DNA of 64,000 nt from Blautia sp. (GTDB taxonomy: Bacteria > Bacillota > Clostridia > Lachnospirales > Lachnospiraceae). The notes below the pieces were generated by a model. The model did not search any database and had not been told where the DNA came from. It saw only the letters and a list, made by a program, of their open reading frames with translations. Where the stretch lies: assembly GCA_023667395.1 (NCBI GenBank), contig JAMPAC010000002.1, positions 116,797 through 180,796 of the forward strand, in the 5' to 3' direction. Position numbers and translations under genes: made by a program. Every line of letters begins with the position of its first letter. Position 1 is the first letter of the stretch. This document shows, one piece after another, positions 36,836 to 45,451 of the stretch.

Positions 36836-38254
36836 ATGATTTTTTCAAGTGTAACTTTTACTTTTATTTTTTTGCCGGTTATAATATTTATATATTATAT
36901 TTCCAAAAATAAATACAAAAATATTATTTTAGTGATTGCCAGTGTACTTTTTTATGCATATGGGGAGCACAGGGCGGTGTTGATAATGCTTTTTTCGATT
37001 GGATTCAACTACCTTAGCGCGCTGGCGATTGATAAAGTACGGAAGGAAACATATAGAAAGATTTTTCTGGTGGGGGCGATTGCCTGCAATCTTGGTATTC
37101 TTTATATATTTAAATATCTTGATTTTAGTATTACAATATTTAATGGAGTTTCAGGAAGGAATGTCCCATTGCGAAATATTGCTTTGCCTATTGGAATTTC
37201 TTTTTTTACTTTTCAGGCAATGTCCTATGTTATTGACGTATATAGGCATTCTGCAGCGGCGGAAACAAATGTATTAAATGTCGCATTGTATGTGTCTTTT
37301 TTCCCGCAGTTAGTTGCAGGACCCATTGTTCGTTATAATACCATAGCACAACAGATTAAGGATAGGTATATTGATGCGGAACATTTTGGATATGGAGCAA
37401 AACGTTTTATTTGTGGTTTTTGTAAGAAAATCATTTTGGCAAATAATTTAGCTGTTGTGGCTGAAAATGCCCTGTTGAACACAGATTTTCATGGGCAGTC
37501 AATTGTGTTATCCTGGTTGGGAGCAATTTGTTTTACTTTGCAGATTTATTATGATTTTTCCGGATATTCTGATATGGCTATCGGGCTGGGCAGGATGTTT
37601 GGATTTCAATTTGAAGAAAATTTTAATTATCCATATATATCTGGGTCAGTTACTGAATTCTGGCGCAGATGGCATATCTCGTTAGGACAATGGTTCAGGG
37701 ATTATGTATATATTCCGCTGGGAGGGTCAAGGGTATCGGCGCTTAAGCATATACGCAATTTGCTGATTGTATGGAGTTTGACTGGATTATGGCATGGCGC
37801 ATCGTATTCTTTTGTTGTATGGGGATTGATGTATTTTATATGTTTGATTATAGAAAAATATGTGATTAGACCGGAAGAAAGAAGAAATTTATTATTTAAG
37901 GGAATATGGCATATAATCACCTTTTTTATTATAATGTTGGGCTGGGTACTGTTCGATACGGAATCTATTTCTTTGAGTATACAATGTTATGCAAGTATGA
38001 TAGGATACTATGGAAATGCTTTTATTGATGTGGCGGCTTGTGCTTATCTGCAGGAATATGCAGTATATATTTTCTTGGGAGTCTTATTTGCGTTTCCCGT
38101 GGCGCCAATGTTCGGTAAGTTATGTTACCGAAGAATTTGGTGTGGACGAATTATGGATTTTGTGATTCCCATAGGGTATATGATTGTGTTTTTGTGGGCT
38201 GTTTCTTTTTTGATTTTAGGGGCGCATAATCCATTTATTTATTTTAATTTTTAG
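36836..38254 (+). CDS. MBOAT O-acyltransferase (AlgI/DltB-like)
   Basis: A 472-residue membrane-bound acyltransferase with about eleven helices. IGISFFTFQAMSYVIDVYR, FPQLVAGPIVRY, YYDFSGYSDMAIGLGRMFGF and FWRRWHISLGQWFRDYVYIP are the diagnostic blocks in order, and the catalytic His lies in GLWHGASY (about residue 319). These proteins pass an acyl group across the membrane to an outer SGNH-like partner; the DHHW gene that follows after 18 bases is the likely partner. Confidence 0.88.
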   Translation: MIFSSVTFTFIFLPVIIFIYYISKNKYKNIILVIASVLFYAYGEHRAVLIMLFSIGFNYLSALAIDKVRKETYRKIFLVGAIACNLGILYIFKYLDFSITIFNGVSGRNVPLRNIALPIGISFFTFQAMSYVIDVYRHSAAAETNVLNVALYVSFFPQLVAGPIVRYNTIAQQIKDRYIDAEHFGYGAKRFICGFCKKIILANNLAVVAENALLNTDFHGQSIVLSWLGAICFTLQIYYDFSGYSDMAIGLGRMFGFQFEENFNYPYISGSVTEFWRRWHISLGQWFRDYVYIPLGGSRVSALKHIRNLLIVWSLTGLWHGASYSFVVWGLMYFICLIIEKYVIRPEERRNLLFKGIWHIITFFIIMLGWVLFDTESISLSIQCYASMIGYYGNAFIDVAACAYLQEYAVYIFLGVLFAFPVAPMFGKLCYRRIWCGRIMDFVIPIGYMIVFLWAVSFLILGAHNPFIYFNF

Positions 38255-38272
38255 TTCATGGGAGGCTGAAAT

Positions 38273-39427
38273 ATGAATTATTTAAGACAATATAAGGTAA
38301 TGGGGGCTGTGTTTGCAGTTGCTCTGTTTTGTTTGGCGATAATGGGAGATTATAAACTGCTTGTTTTCTATGTTAAGGATGAGGTTGATTACAATGAATG
38401 GGTGGTGGGTACGACGGATGCTTTGGAAACTGATTATATAACAAATTTTTATGAAAAACTGCAATTTGTAAATTTTAATGGATTTGTTAGAAAAATGTTT
38501 GGACAACATAGGATGAATGGGGTTATAAAATTAAACAATGGATATCTGATGAAAGAAATTCAAGAGGCAAATCATGAGATATTATTTGAGAATGCGCAGG
38601 ATGTAAAACGTTTGGAACAGTATGTGTCTGCTTGGGGGGGGGCAGTGTTATATGTGACCGTACCCTATGTAGTCAGTAAATATGATTCGCAATTACCTTT
38701 GGGAGTATGGGATTATGGAAATGAAAATTTAGATTTTATGCGGGAAAAGATAGAAGAATTAGGAATTCCAAGTCTTGATCTACGTGAAAAAATATATGAA
38801 ACTGGAGTAAGCCAGTATGATTTGTGGTATAAAACAGATCACCACTGGTCAACCCAAGGAGGTTTTTATGCCTATACAATTATGGCAGAATATTTAGAAG
38901 AGATAGGTTGGGCAGGGTTGGATGATAAAATTCGCGATATGGCAAATTATGAAGTGATAACTTATGATAAGTGGCATTTGGGGAGTAATGGACAAAGAAC
39001 AGGCATTGCTTATGCAGGGATTGACGATTTTGATTTAATTCTTCCCAAATTTGAAACACATATAGAAAATTTAAACAATGGAAATACAGGAAATTTTCAG
39101 GAGGTGTGTCTCAATATGTCTGCATTGTCCAATCGAAATTATGCTTCACGATACACATATGATAGCGTAATGGGGGGATCGGCAGGAGATTTTCATAATG
39201 ATGATGCACAATGTGACAAGAAAGTCCTAATTCTTGGTGATTCCATGTCTAGTGCGGTATGTCCTTATTTGATTTTATCTTTTGGTGATATCAGGTCAAG
39301 GGGAAACTACCTGGTGCCTGTGGTAAGCCGTGCTTATTTGGATGAATATCAACCGGATCTAGTAATTTTAATGTATTATCCTGATCGGATTAGTGAGAGA
39401 AGCGCCTTTGATTTTGATTTATATTAG
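38273..39427 (+). CDS. DHHW/AlgX-like SGNH acyl-transfer protein, poly-G G9 (in frame)
   Basis: A 384-residue protein with one N-terminal membrane anchor (about residues 9-27). KTDHHWSTQGGFYAY (about 187-201) is the DHHW motif of alginate-type acetyltransferases and LGDSMSS (about 320-326) is the nucleophile block. It would finish O-acylation outside the cell with the MBOAT. The G9 run at 38634-38642 encodes AWGGAV (about residue 121); G8 gives TGA and G10 TAA shortly after. It is ON. Since its MBOAT partner has no tract, this gene alone would switch the pair. Confidence 0.78.
   Translation: MNYLRQYKVMGAVFAVALFCLAIMGDYKLLVFYVKDEVDYNEWVVGTTDALETDYITNFYEKLQFVNFNGFVRKMFGQHRMNGVIKLNNGYLMKEIQEANHEILFENAQDVKRLEQYVSAWGGAVLYVTVPYVVSKYDSQLPLGVWDYGNENLDFMREKIEELGIPSLDLREKIYETGVSQYDLWYKTDHHWSTQGGFYAYTIMAEYLEEIGWAGLDDKIRDMANYEVITYDKWHLGSNGQRTGIAYAGIDDFDLILPKFETHIENLNNGNTGNFQEVCLNMSALSNRNYASRYTYDSVMGGSAGDFHNDDAQCDKKVLILGDSMSSAVCPYLILSFGDIRSRGNYLVPVVSRAYLDEYQPDLVILMYYPDRISERSAFDFDLY
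38634..38642 (+). repeat. Poly-G tract, G9, in DHHW gene
   Basis: In frame now; a one-base slip cuts the protein before the DHHW and SGNH motifs. Confidence 0.8.
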
Positions 39428-39450
39428 GAAATTTTTATGTGAGGAACGGT

Positions 39451-40425
39451 ATGATGGGAGCATTGAGAGTAAAATTTGTGGACTTCCCCGGAGATGACAT
39501 GCGCAATATTACATTGCCTATTTTAAAAAAAAATTTTGGGCATGTGGAAGAAAGTGAAAATCCTGACTTTGTTTTTTATTCTGTTTTTGGTTATGAACAT
39601 ATGAAGTATGATTGTGTACGTATATTTTGGACAGGAGAAAATTTACAGCCGGACTTTAATATATGTGATTATGCCATTGGCTTTGGCTATCTTGATTTTG
39701 AGGATCGTTATAGAAGGATCCCGCTCTATTATTTTTATGCGTTGGATTATGAAAGAGCAATTAATAAACATAAAATTTCGGAACAGGAAATTAACTTACG
39801 AGAAAAGAAGTTTTGCAATTTTATATATTCCAATGAGGATGCAAGACCAGAAAGGGAACAGTTCTTTCATCTTTTAAACCAATATCGTCAAGTAGATTCA
39901 GGAGGGAAGATTCTGAATAATATTGGGGGGGGGACTATAAAAAATAAGTTTGAGTTTCAAAAAAAATATAAATTTTCTATTGCATTTGAAAATTCATCGA
40001 CCAGCGGATATACAACAGAAAAAATATTGCAGGCATTTGCTGCAGGAACAATCCCAATTTATTGGGGAAATCCTCATATTGAAAGAGATTTTAACCAGAA
40101 AGCATTTATTAATTGTCATGCATTTGATTCGTTTGAAAGGGTGATTGAGAAAGTAAAGGAAATAGACCAAAATGACGAGCTATATAGGGAGTATTTGAGG
40201 CAGCCTATTGGGGATGGCAGCCTTTTCCCGATGAATCCGTTGACGGAATATGAAAAATATCTTGTTTATATATGTAGCCAGAATCCTGCCGAGGCAATAC
40301 GAAGAAGTAATACTTTTTGGGGCAGAAAATATCAGGAGGAATTAAAAAGCATTCGGTTGCCTCAAAAAAGAAATTGGTTGGTTCAAAAAACATGTAGAAT
40401 CATGGAAAGGATAAAGTTAAAATGA
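39451..40425 (+). CDS. Glycosyltransferase family 10 (fucosyltransferase-like), third copy, poly-G G9 (in frame)
   Basis: A protein of about 324 residues with KFSIAFENSSTSGYTTEK and TIPIYWGNP, nearly identical in order to the copy at 18064. The G9 run at 39925-39933 encodes NNIGGGTIKNKF, just before the donor site, where the sister copy has NNIGKPVEDKY. G8 and G10 both give stops within six codons, so it is ON. AGGA at 39442-39445 supports ATG 39451 (39454 is possible; GTG 39439 is less likely). Confidence 0.85.
   Translation: MMGALRVKFVDFPGDDMRNITLPILKKNFGHVEESENPDFVFYSVFGYEHMKYDCVRIFWTGENLQPDFNICDYAIGFGYLDFEDRYRRIPLYYFYALDYERAINKHKISEQEINLREKKFCNFIYSNEDARPEREQFFHLLNQYRQVDSGGKILNNIGGGTIKNKFEFQKKYKFSIAFENSSTSGYTTEKILQAFAAGTIPIYWGNPHIERDFNQKAFINCHAFDSFERVIEKVKEIDQNDELYREYLRQPIGDGSLFPMNPLTEYEKYLVYICSQNPAEAIRRSNTFWGRKYQEELKSIRLPQKRNWLVQKTCRIMERIKLK
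39925..39933 (+). repeat. Poly-G tract, G9, in GT10 gene
   Basis: Three GGG glycine codons, in frame. Absent from the two other GT10 genes of the window. Confidence 0.8.
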
Positions 40426-41297
40426 TTTTAGCTATTAACTATGCGGATCGGACATTTGAAAGAGCACAAATAATGAATTCAAAATCGGCATTCAAGTTTG
40501 GCGCAGATCATGTAATATGTTATGGACCAGATTCGATATCGGAAATGTATAAACAAAAGAATATAGAAATATGGAGCCGCAAAAGGGGAGGAGGATATTG
40601 GATTTGGAAACCATACATTATAAAAGATGCCCTATCTAAAGTGGAAGATGGGGATTATGTCATTTATACAGATTCTGGAGCTGCTTTTATTAATAAAATT
40701 GATTTCCTGATACGAGATATGAATAGGGCAAATACAGATATAATGGTGTTTTCCCTGCCCAAATTAGAAAAGCAGTATACAAAAAGAGATGCATTTATCC
40801 TTATGGGATGTGATAAGCCGGAATTCACGGATACGCCTCAACGTTGTGGGACATATTTAGTCTTGCGCAAATCTATACGCACAGAAAAATTTATTGATGA
40901 ATACCTGAAGTATGTACAAGATAAACGTATTGTAACAGATGACGAAAACGTAATGGGAAAGTCAAATTATGAAGGATTTATCGAGCATAGGCATGACCAG
41001 AGCGTTTTGAGTCTTTTATCCAAGAAATATAAGATAGATGCGTTTAGGGATCCGTCTCAATATGGATTGGAGGGGAATATAGGTCTGGAAGAGGTGTGTG
41101 AAAGAAGCACATATCCCCAAGTGCTGGATTCTCACAGAGACAGGAATATAACTACCAGCTGGTTTATATATAAGCATACGCCAGCTAATATAAGACTAAG
41201 GTTGGAAGAACTTCCTTTCAGATATGTAAAAAGTAAAATCAAAGGACTGGTTCAAAAGAGTTTGAAGCTGTGCAGACAGGGATTAAGAAAACATTGA
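40422..41297 (+). CDS. Putative GT-A glycosyltransferase
   Basis: A 291-residue protein. RGGGYWIWKPYIIKDAL (about residues 44-60) followed by YVIYTDSGAAF (about 78-88), where D-S-G may be the metal-binding motif, is a pattern of a bacterial GT-A-like group found in capsule clusters. HRHDQSVLSLLSKKY near residue 187 fits the same group. I cannot name the family. The start overlaps the GT10 stop (ATGA), so they are coupled. Confidence 0.6.
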   Translation: MILAINYADRTFERAQIMNSKSAFKFGADHVICYGPDSISEMYKQKNIEIWSRKRGGGYWIWKPYIIKDALSKVEDGDYVIYTDSGAAFINKIDFLIRDMNRANTDIMVFSLPKLEKQYTKRDAFILMGCDKPEFTDTPQRCGTYLVLRKSIRTEKFIDEYLKYVQDKRIVTDDENVMGKSNYEGFIEHRHDQSVLSLLSKKYKIDAFRDPSQYGLEGNIGLEEVCERSTYPQVLDSHRDRNITTSWFIYKHTPANIRLRLEELPFRYVKSKIKGLVQKSLKLCRQGLRKH

Positions 41298-41334
41298 ATG
41301 GGGCAAAGATTCCGAATAAACAGAAAGGTATATT

Positions 41335-42351
41335 ATGCAGAAAAGTGACCGAATATATATTTTAAAAGGTCTTAGCATTGTCTCGGTTGTATGCGCACAC
41401 ATAGCATATGATACTTCCGAATGTTTTACTGAGCAGATTGCCTTAAATCTTCTTAATACCATAGGTTCCATTGGTGTGATTGTTTTTTTATTGATTGCAG
41501 GATATCTGTTTAGTTTTAACCAGGACAGTTATGCGGTGTTTTGGAAAAAGAAATGGCGTCACTTAGTGCTTCCATGGATTTTCTGTGGTACTTTAGTATA
41601 TTTACAATGTTTTTCTTTATGGAATTTTCATAACTGGGACTTTTGGTTTGAAGAAAATATAAAAGCGTTTGATTTAAAAGATTATATAACATATCTTGTG
41701 GGGGGGGGCAGTTTTTATTATTACATGACAATGCTGCTGTTCTGTTTTTCTGTATTCGGTTTTATCAATAGAGAGAAAAATGTCAGTTTGTATATAATCA
41801 TAATGCTTATATGGATATTTTTTATGAGAAGTTCTGTTTATAATTCCGAAACACCCTATATGGATCCGAAAAATTGGGTAGGATATTTTGGCGTTGGAAT
41901 ATATTTGGGAATACGTTGGAAGCCTTTAAAAGAGCGTTTTCAAAAAGTGTTTCAAAAAACAAGGCTGATTATTGTGGCCTTTGATATGTTTTTGCTTATA
42001 TATTTATCATACAAAGGCTATGTGATGAGTTATTGGAATAAATTTTTTTTGCCTTTTATAATATTGCAGGTTATGGGTTGTTGGCATATTAGTATTTGGA
42101 TTGAGAACAAGACACGTTTGATCAAAAGAATTTTGATCGAATGGGGAAAAGATTCATTTTATATATATTTACTCCATATGTTGATACAATCAGTTCCGGT
42201 TAAATATTTGAGCGGTTTTGGAGCAATAGGGATCTTGGTAAGACCGTTTTTTATGATTACGCTTGTGGACGCTGGCATCAGGCTTTTCCGCTTTATGATC
42301 ATAAAATTTGGCGCAGGTATTCAAAAAATGCCGCATAAACAGAAAGGATAG
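41335..42351 (+). CDS. Acyltransferase-3 membrane protein, poly-G G9 (in frame)
   Basis: A 338-residue O-acyltransferase with about ten helices. ILKGLSIVSVVCAHIAYD (residues 9-26) has the helix-1 His, GVIVFLLIAGYLFS follows, and DSFYIYLLHMLIQS is near the end. The G9 run at 41700-41708 encodes YLVGGGSFYYYM (about residues 121-132), a segment facing the conserved helix. G8 and G10 lead to stops within 30 codons. It is ON. AAAGG precedes the ATG. Confidence 0.82.
   Translation: MQKSDRIYILKGLSIVSVVCAHIAYDTSECFTEQIALNLLNTIGSIGVIVFLLIAGYLFSFNQDSYAVFWKKKWRHLVLPWIFCGTLVYLQCFSLWNFHNWDFWFEENIKAFDLKDYITYLVGGGSFYYYMTMLLFCFSVFGFINREKNVSLYIIIMLIWIFFMRSSVYNSETPYMDPKNWVGYFGVGIYLGIRWKPLKERFQKVFQKTRLIIVAFDMFLLIYLSYKGYVMSYWNKFFLPFIILQVMGCWHISIWIENKTRLIKRILIEWGKDSFYIYLLHMLIQSVPVKYLSGFGAIGILVRPFFMITLVDAGIRLFRFMIIKFGAGIQKMPHKQKG
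41700..41708 (+). repeat. Poly-G tract, G9, in acyltransferase gene
   Basis: In frame (GTG GGG GGG GGC). One-base changes truncate the protein at roughly one third of its length. Confidence 0.8.
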
Positions 42352-42354
42352 AAT

Positions 42355-43962
42355 GTGGTTTCAGGTATAAGAAAAAAAATATCATTCGAAATGAACTGGC
42401 TCAGAGTGTGGTATATGGTATGTTTTTTTGCGCTTGGTATCATTGACCAACGGCGTGGAAGCGCTCTGGGACAAGTACAAATGGCAGCAGCAAATCTGAC
42501 GGGTGTGGTGATAGTCGGGATGCTTATTCCTTCTTTGGATAGGAGGCGGTTTAAAAATCGGATATATTGGTACTGGTCAGTATTTTCTGTTTTGGGAGGT
42601 ATTATTGCGGGGATATGGGGATGGCAGTCCTGGAATTATAAAGAACAGTGGTTCACTGGGTTATTGAATGTCATCCTATGGGGTTATCTGGTGATTTACA
42701 TGATAAGAGAACGGAAAGATCTGCATGTATGGGAGAAAATAAAGAATCCTCTTTTTATGATAGCGGCGGGTATGCTTCTGATCATGTTTTTTTCCGTACA
42801 TGAAGGTATTGCACCTTTGTGGCTGCTTTTGTTGTTTGGGGGATTTTACCTGATTGGGGTTCATGGCAAGGACAGGGAAGATTTTTTTCAGGGAATGCTT
42901 AATGGCATGATTTTGTGGTTCTTTATACAGCAGATTGTTGCTTTTGGTTTTCGGCCTTATGATTTTTTTCGTTATAGAGGTTTGTATTCTGGTGAAACTC
43001 AAAATGGTTTGTTTTACATGATCGCATATTGTGCGTTTATGTTAAAATGGATATGGCTGAAAGAGAATAGGAAGAGTAAAGTCTTAACATGGCTTTGTTT
43101 TCTGCTGTCGGCAGGATGTGTCAGCTTTATATTTTATACTGGGGGTAGGGCGCCTCTTCTGGGAGCCGGTATCGCTTCAATCGTAATTTATATATGGTAT
43201 GATATTGTATATCAGAAAACATTTTATAGACTGGTGGGGCACTGCTTTCTGTTTATGCTCTGTGTTATGCTCACCTTTCCGGCAGTATATGGATGTATCC
43301 GGTATCTGCCCGTTATTTTACATCATCCGATCTGGTTTGAAGGAGAATATATTGAAGATCGCAGTGTAAGATCTTTTGATCCATGGAACAGTGAACGTTA
43401 TATCACATTTGAACAGGCGGTAGAGGAAAGTCTGGGACGCATATTATATGTGATTGGAATAGATATCAATAAAGGCAAAGAGGACGACATCAGTGGGATA
43501 TGGGGAATCAGGGTCTATGCAAGAGACATGGAAGAGCCAGGAGCTACACCAGAAAATCCATTCGCTTTGCCAGGGGTGGATATAGGTACTGATATGGGAC
43601 CAAGAAGTATCATTTATGCTTATTATTGGAGTCATTTGAACTGGATAGGACATAGTAATGCAGAGTCCGGTTTTTACATGCCTGGAAAATTTTATATGTC
43701 GCATGCACATAATCTGTTTCTTCAGATTGCGTATGATTATGGGATTTTAGCAGGGCTGCTTTTCGTGGTGTTGTATTTTGCCAAGTTATTTCAGGCCTTT
43801 CGATTGAGGAAGAATAATAGGATGGAGGCAATGATTAGCATAACTTTTTTGCTGGCTATCCTGGGATTTGGACTTTTTGAGATGGTAGTAGTGCCGGGGC
43901 AGATTACATTAGTATTAATGGGAATATTATTCTGCATGACAGAAAATACAAGGTACAATTAG
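42355..43962 (+). CDS. O-antigen ligase/polymerase-family membrane protein (Wzy/WaaL-like)
   Basis: A 535-residue protein with about twelve helices and a long outer loop (about residues 325-450). SHAHNLFLQIAYDYGILAGL (about 447-466) is the conserved block of the Wzy_C/O-antigen ligase family, and YTGGRAPLLGAG an additional typical segment. In a Gram-positive it would polymerise repeat units or attach chains to the wall. GTG start four bases after the previous stop region. Confidence 0.8.
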   Translation: MVSGIRKKISFEMNWLRVWYMVCFFALGIIDQRRGSALGQVQMAAANLTGVVIVGMLIPSLDRRRFKNRIYWYWSVFSVLGGIIAGIWGWQSWNYKEQWFTGLLNVILWGYLVIYMIRERKDLHVWEKIKNPLFMIAAGMLLIMFFSVHEGIAPLWLLLLFGGFYLIGVHGKDREDFFQGMLNGMILWFFIQQIVAFGFRPYDFFRYRGLYSGETQNGLFYMIAYCAFMLKWIWLKENRKSKVLTWLCFLLSAGCVSFIFYTGGRAPLLGAGIASIVIYIWYDIVYQKTFYRLVGHCFLFMLCVMLTFPAVYGCIRYLPVILHHPIWFEGEYIEDRSVRSFDPWNSERYITFEQAVEESLGRILYVIGIDINKGKEDDISGIWGIRVYARDMEEPGATPENPFALPGVDIGTDMGPRSIIYAYYWSHLNWIGHSNAESGFYMPGKFYMSHAHNLFLQIAYDYGILAGLLFVVLYFAKLFQAFRLRKNNRMEAMISITFLLAILGFGLFEMVVVPGQITLVLMGILFCMTENTRYN

Positions 43963-43993
43963 TATTGCGAAGAAAAATATGGAGGAAATACTG

Positions 43994-45451
43994 ATGAATG
44001 AAAAAGAGATAAGCTTGGTTGACCTGATAATGGAAATATTATTGAAGTGGCGAATGATTCTGGTGTGGATGCTTGCGGGAGGCCTTATGATGGGATGTCT
44101 CAGTTACATACGTTCCTATCAGACAGCGCAGGCTCAGACGGTGCAGGCAGCAGCCTTGGAGCAACAATTGGCGGGTGGCGCTCAGAATGAATTGGAATAT
44201 ATACGGCGGGGATTGACGGAGCAACAAATTAATAATGTAGATACTGCAATATGCTATGAGAACTTCTGGGAGGCGGAGGATGCTTATTTTCAGAAATCCA
44301 TAAAAATGCAGATAGATCCTTTGAATATGCCAAAAGCAGTATTGACCTTTCAGGTGGTAGCAGAGGATGAGGAGACTGCACAACAGATTGAAAAAGTTTA
44401 CGAAGATATGGTGCCAAGTGGATTGGGACAGTGGCTTTCTGAGAAAATGCAGAATGAAACGTCGGAGGCAGCATTGAATGAGTTGATTAATTTGGAGCGA
44501 AAGTACGAAAACGTGTCGGCAACAGCTATTTGCAATATTTTTGAGGAGAAGAGCGATACTTTCAGCGTTGCTATTTGTCATATGTCCAAAGAGCAATGCC
44601 TGCAGTTGGCAGAGAAAGTAGATGAATATTTTCAGGAACAACATTCGCAATTGGTTCATAAGATGGGAGATCATCAGATTCAATTAGTGTTTCAAAATTT
44701 TTCTTATGTGATGGATACGGCACTGTTAGAAAGCCGACGGGAAATGCAGAATGAAATGATAGTTTGGAATTCCAGTGCTGCTAAATTAAAAGAAAATTTT
44801 TCTGGGGAAGAGTGGAGGTATTATAATTATTTGATGACAAACGAACTACCAGAGATCTTACCGATAAATATATCACAGCCATCTATCAATGTGAAAAATG
44901 TTCTTATAGGAATAATTCTGTTTGCCTTTATGTATGTCTTCTATTCTTTCATAAGATATATTTTAAATAATAAACTGAGGGGAACAGACGATATTACTTC
45001 CATATATGGAATTCCTGAATTAGGTATGATTCCTGCGGAACAGAAAGGGAAAAAGATTTTGGCGTTTGTGGATAAGTGGCTTCTGAAGCTTCGCGACCGG
45101 AATAAGCGGAGATTTGCCATGGAAGAGGCAATTGCATTGGCTGCCGCTGCAGTGAAGATATCAGCGAAGAAAGAAAATTTAACTGAAATATGCTGTATAG
45201 GGTGTGACTTGAAAACCAATGCGACTAAGACGGTTGAAACGATTCACAATCTTTTAAAAGATGCTGGTATTTCCGTAAAAGTACTGAACAATGTATTGTA
45301 TGATCAGGAAAAACTGGAGCAGTTATTGTGCGTGAAAGGCGCATTTTTGTTGGAGAGGGCAGGAAAGACTCTTTATGATGAAGTCCGCAGAGAAATTGAA
45401 TTATTGCGCAATCAAGAGATCAAAGTATTGGGTATTATTGTGGTAGAATAA
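43994..45451 (+). CDS. Chain-length regulator (CpsC/Wzz-like) with degenerate BY-kinase-like domain
   Basis: A protein of about 485 residues. Helix 1 (KWRMILVWMLAGGLMMGCLS, about residues 17-36) and helix 2 (VLIGIILFAFMYVFYSFI, about 302-319) enclose a long outer domain rich in acidic coiled segments, as in polysaccharide co-polymerases. The last 110 residues align in order with a CpsD-type tyrosine kinase, but the Walker A region reads CDLKTNATKT and lacks the GKT/S loop, and no Tyr-rich tail is present. It should regulate length without ATP binding. GGAGG at 43981-43985 supports ATG 43994 rather than 43979. Confidence 0.72.
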   Translation: MNEKEISLVDLIMEILLKWRMILVWMLAGGLMMGCLSYIRSYQTAQAQTVQAAALEQQLAGGAQNELEYIRRGLTEQQINNVDTAICYENFWEAEDAYFQKSIKMQIDPLNMPKAVLTFQVVAEDEETAQQIEKVYEDMVPSGLGQWLSEKMQNETSEAALNELINLERKYENVSATAICNIFEEKSDTFSVAICHMSKEQCLQLAEKVDEYFQEQHSQLVHKMGDHQIQLVFQNFSYVMDTALLESRREMQNEMIVWNSSAAKLKENFSGEEWRYYNYLMTNELPEILPINISQPSINVKNVLIGIILFAFMYVFYSFIRYILNNKLRGTDDITSIYGIPELGMIPAEQKGKKILAFVDKWLLKLRDRNKRRFAMEEAIALAAAAVKISAKKENLTEICCIGCDLKTNATKTVETIHNLLKDAGISVKVLNNVLYDQEKLEQLLCVKGAFLLERAGKTLYDEVRREIELLRNQEIKVLGIIVVE

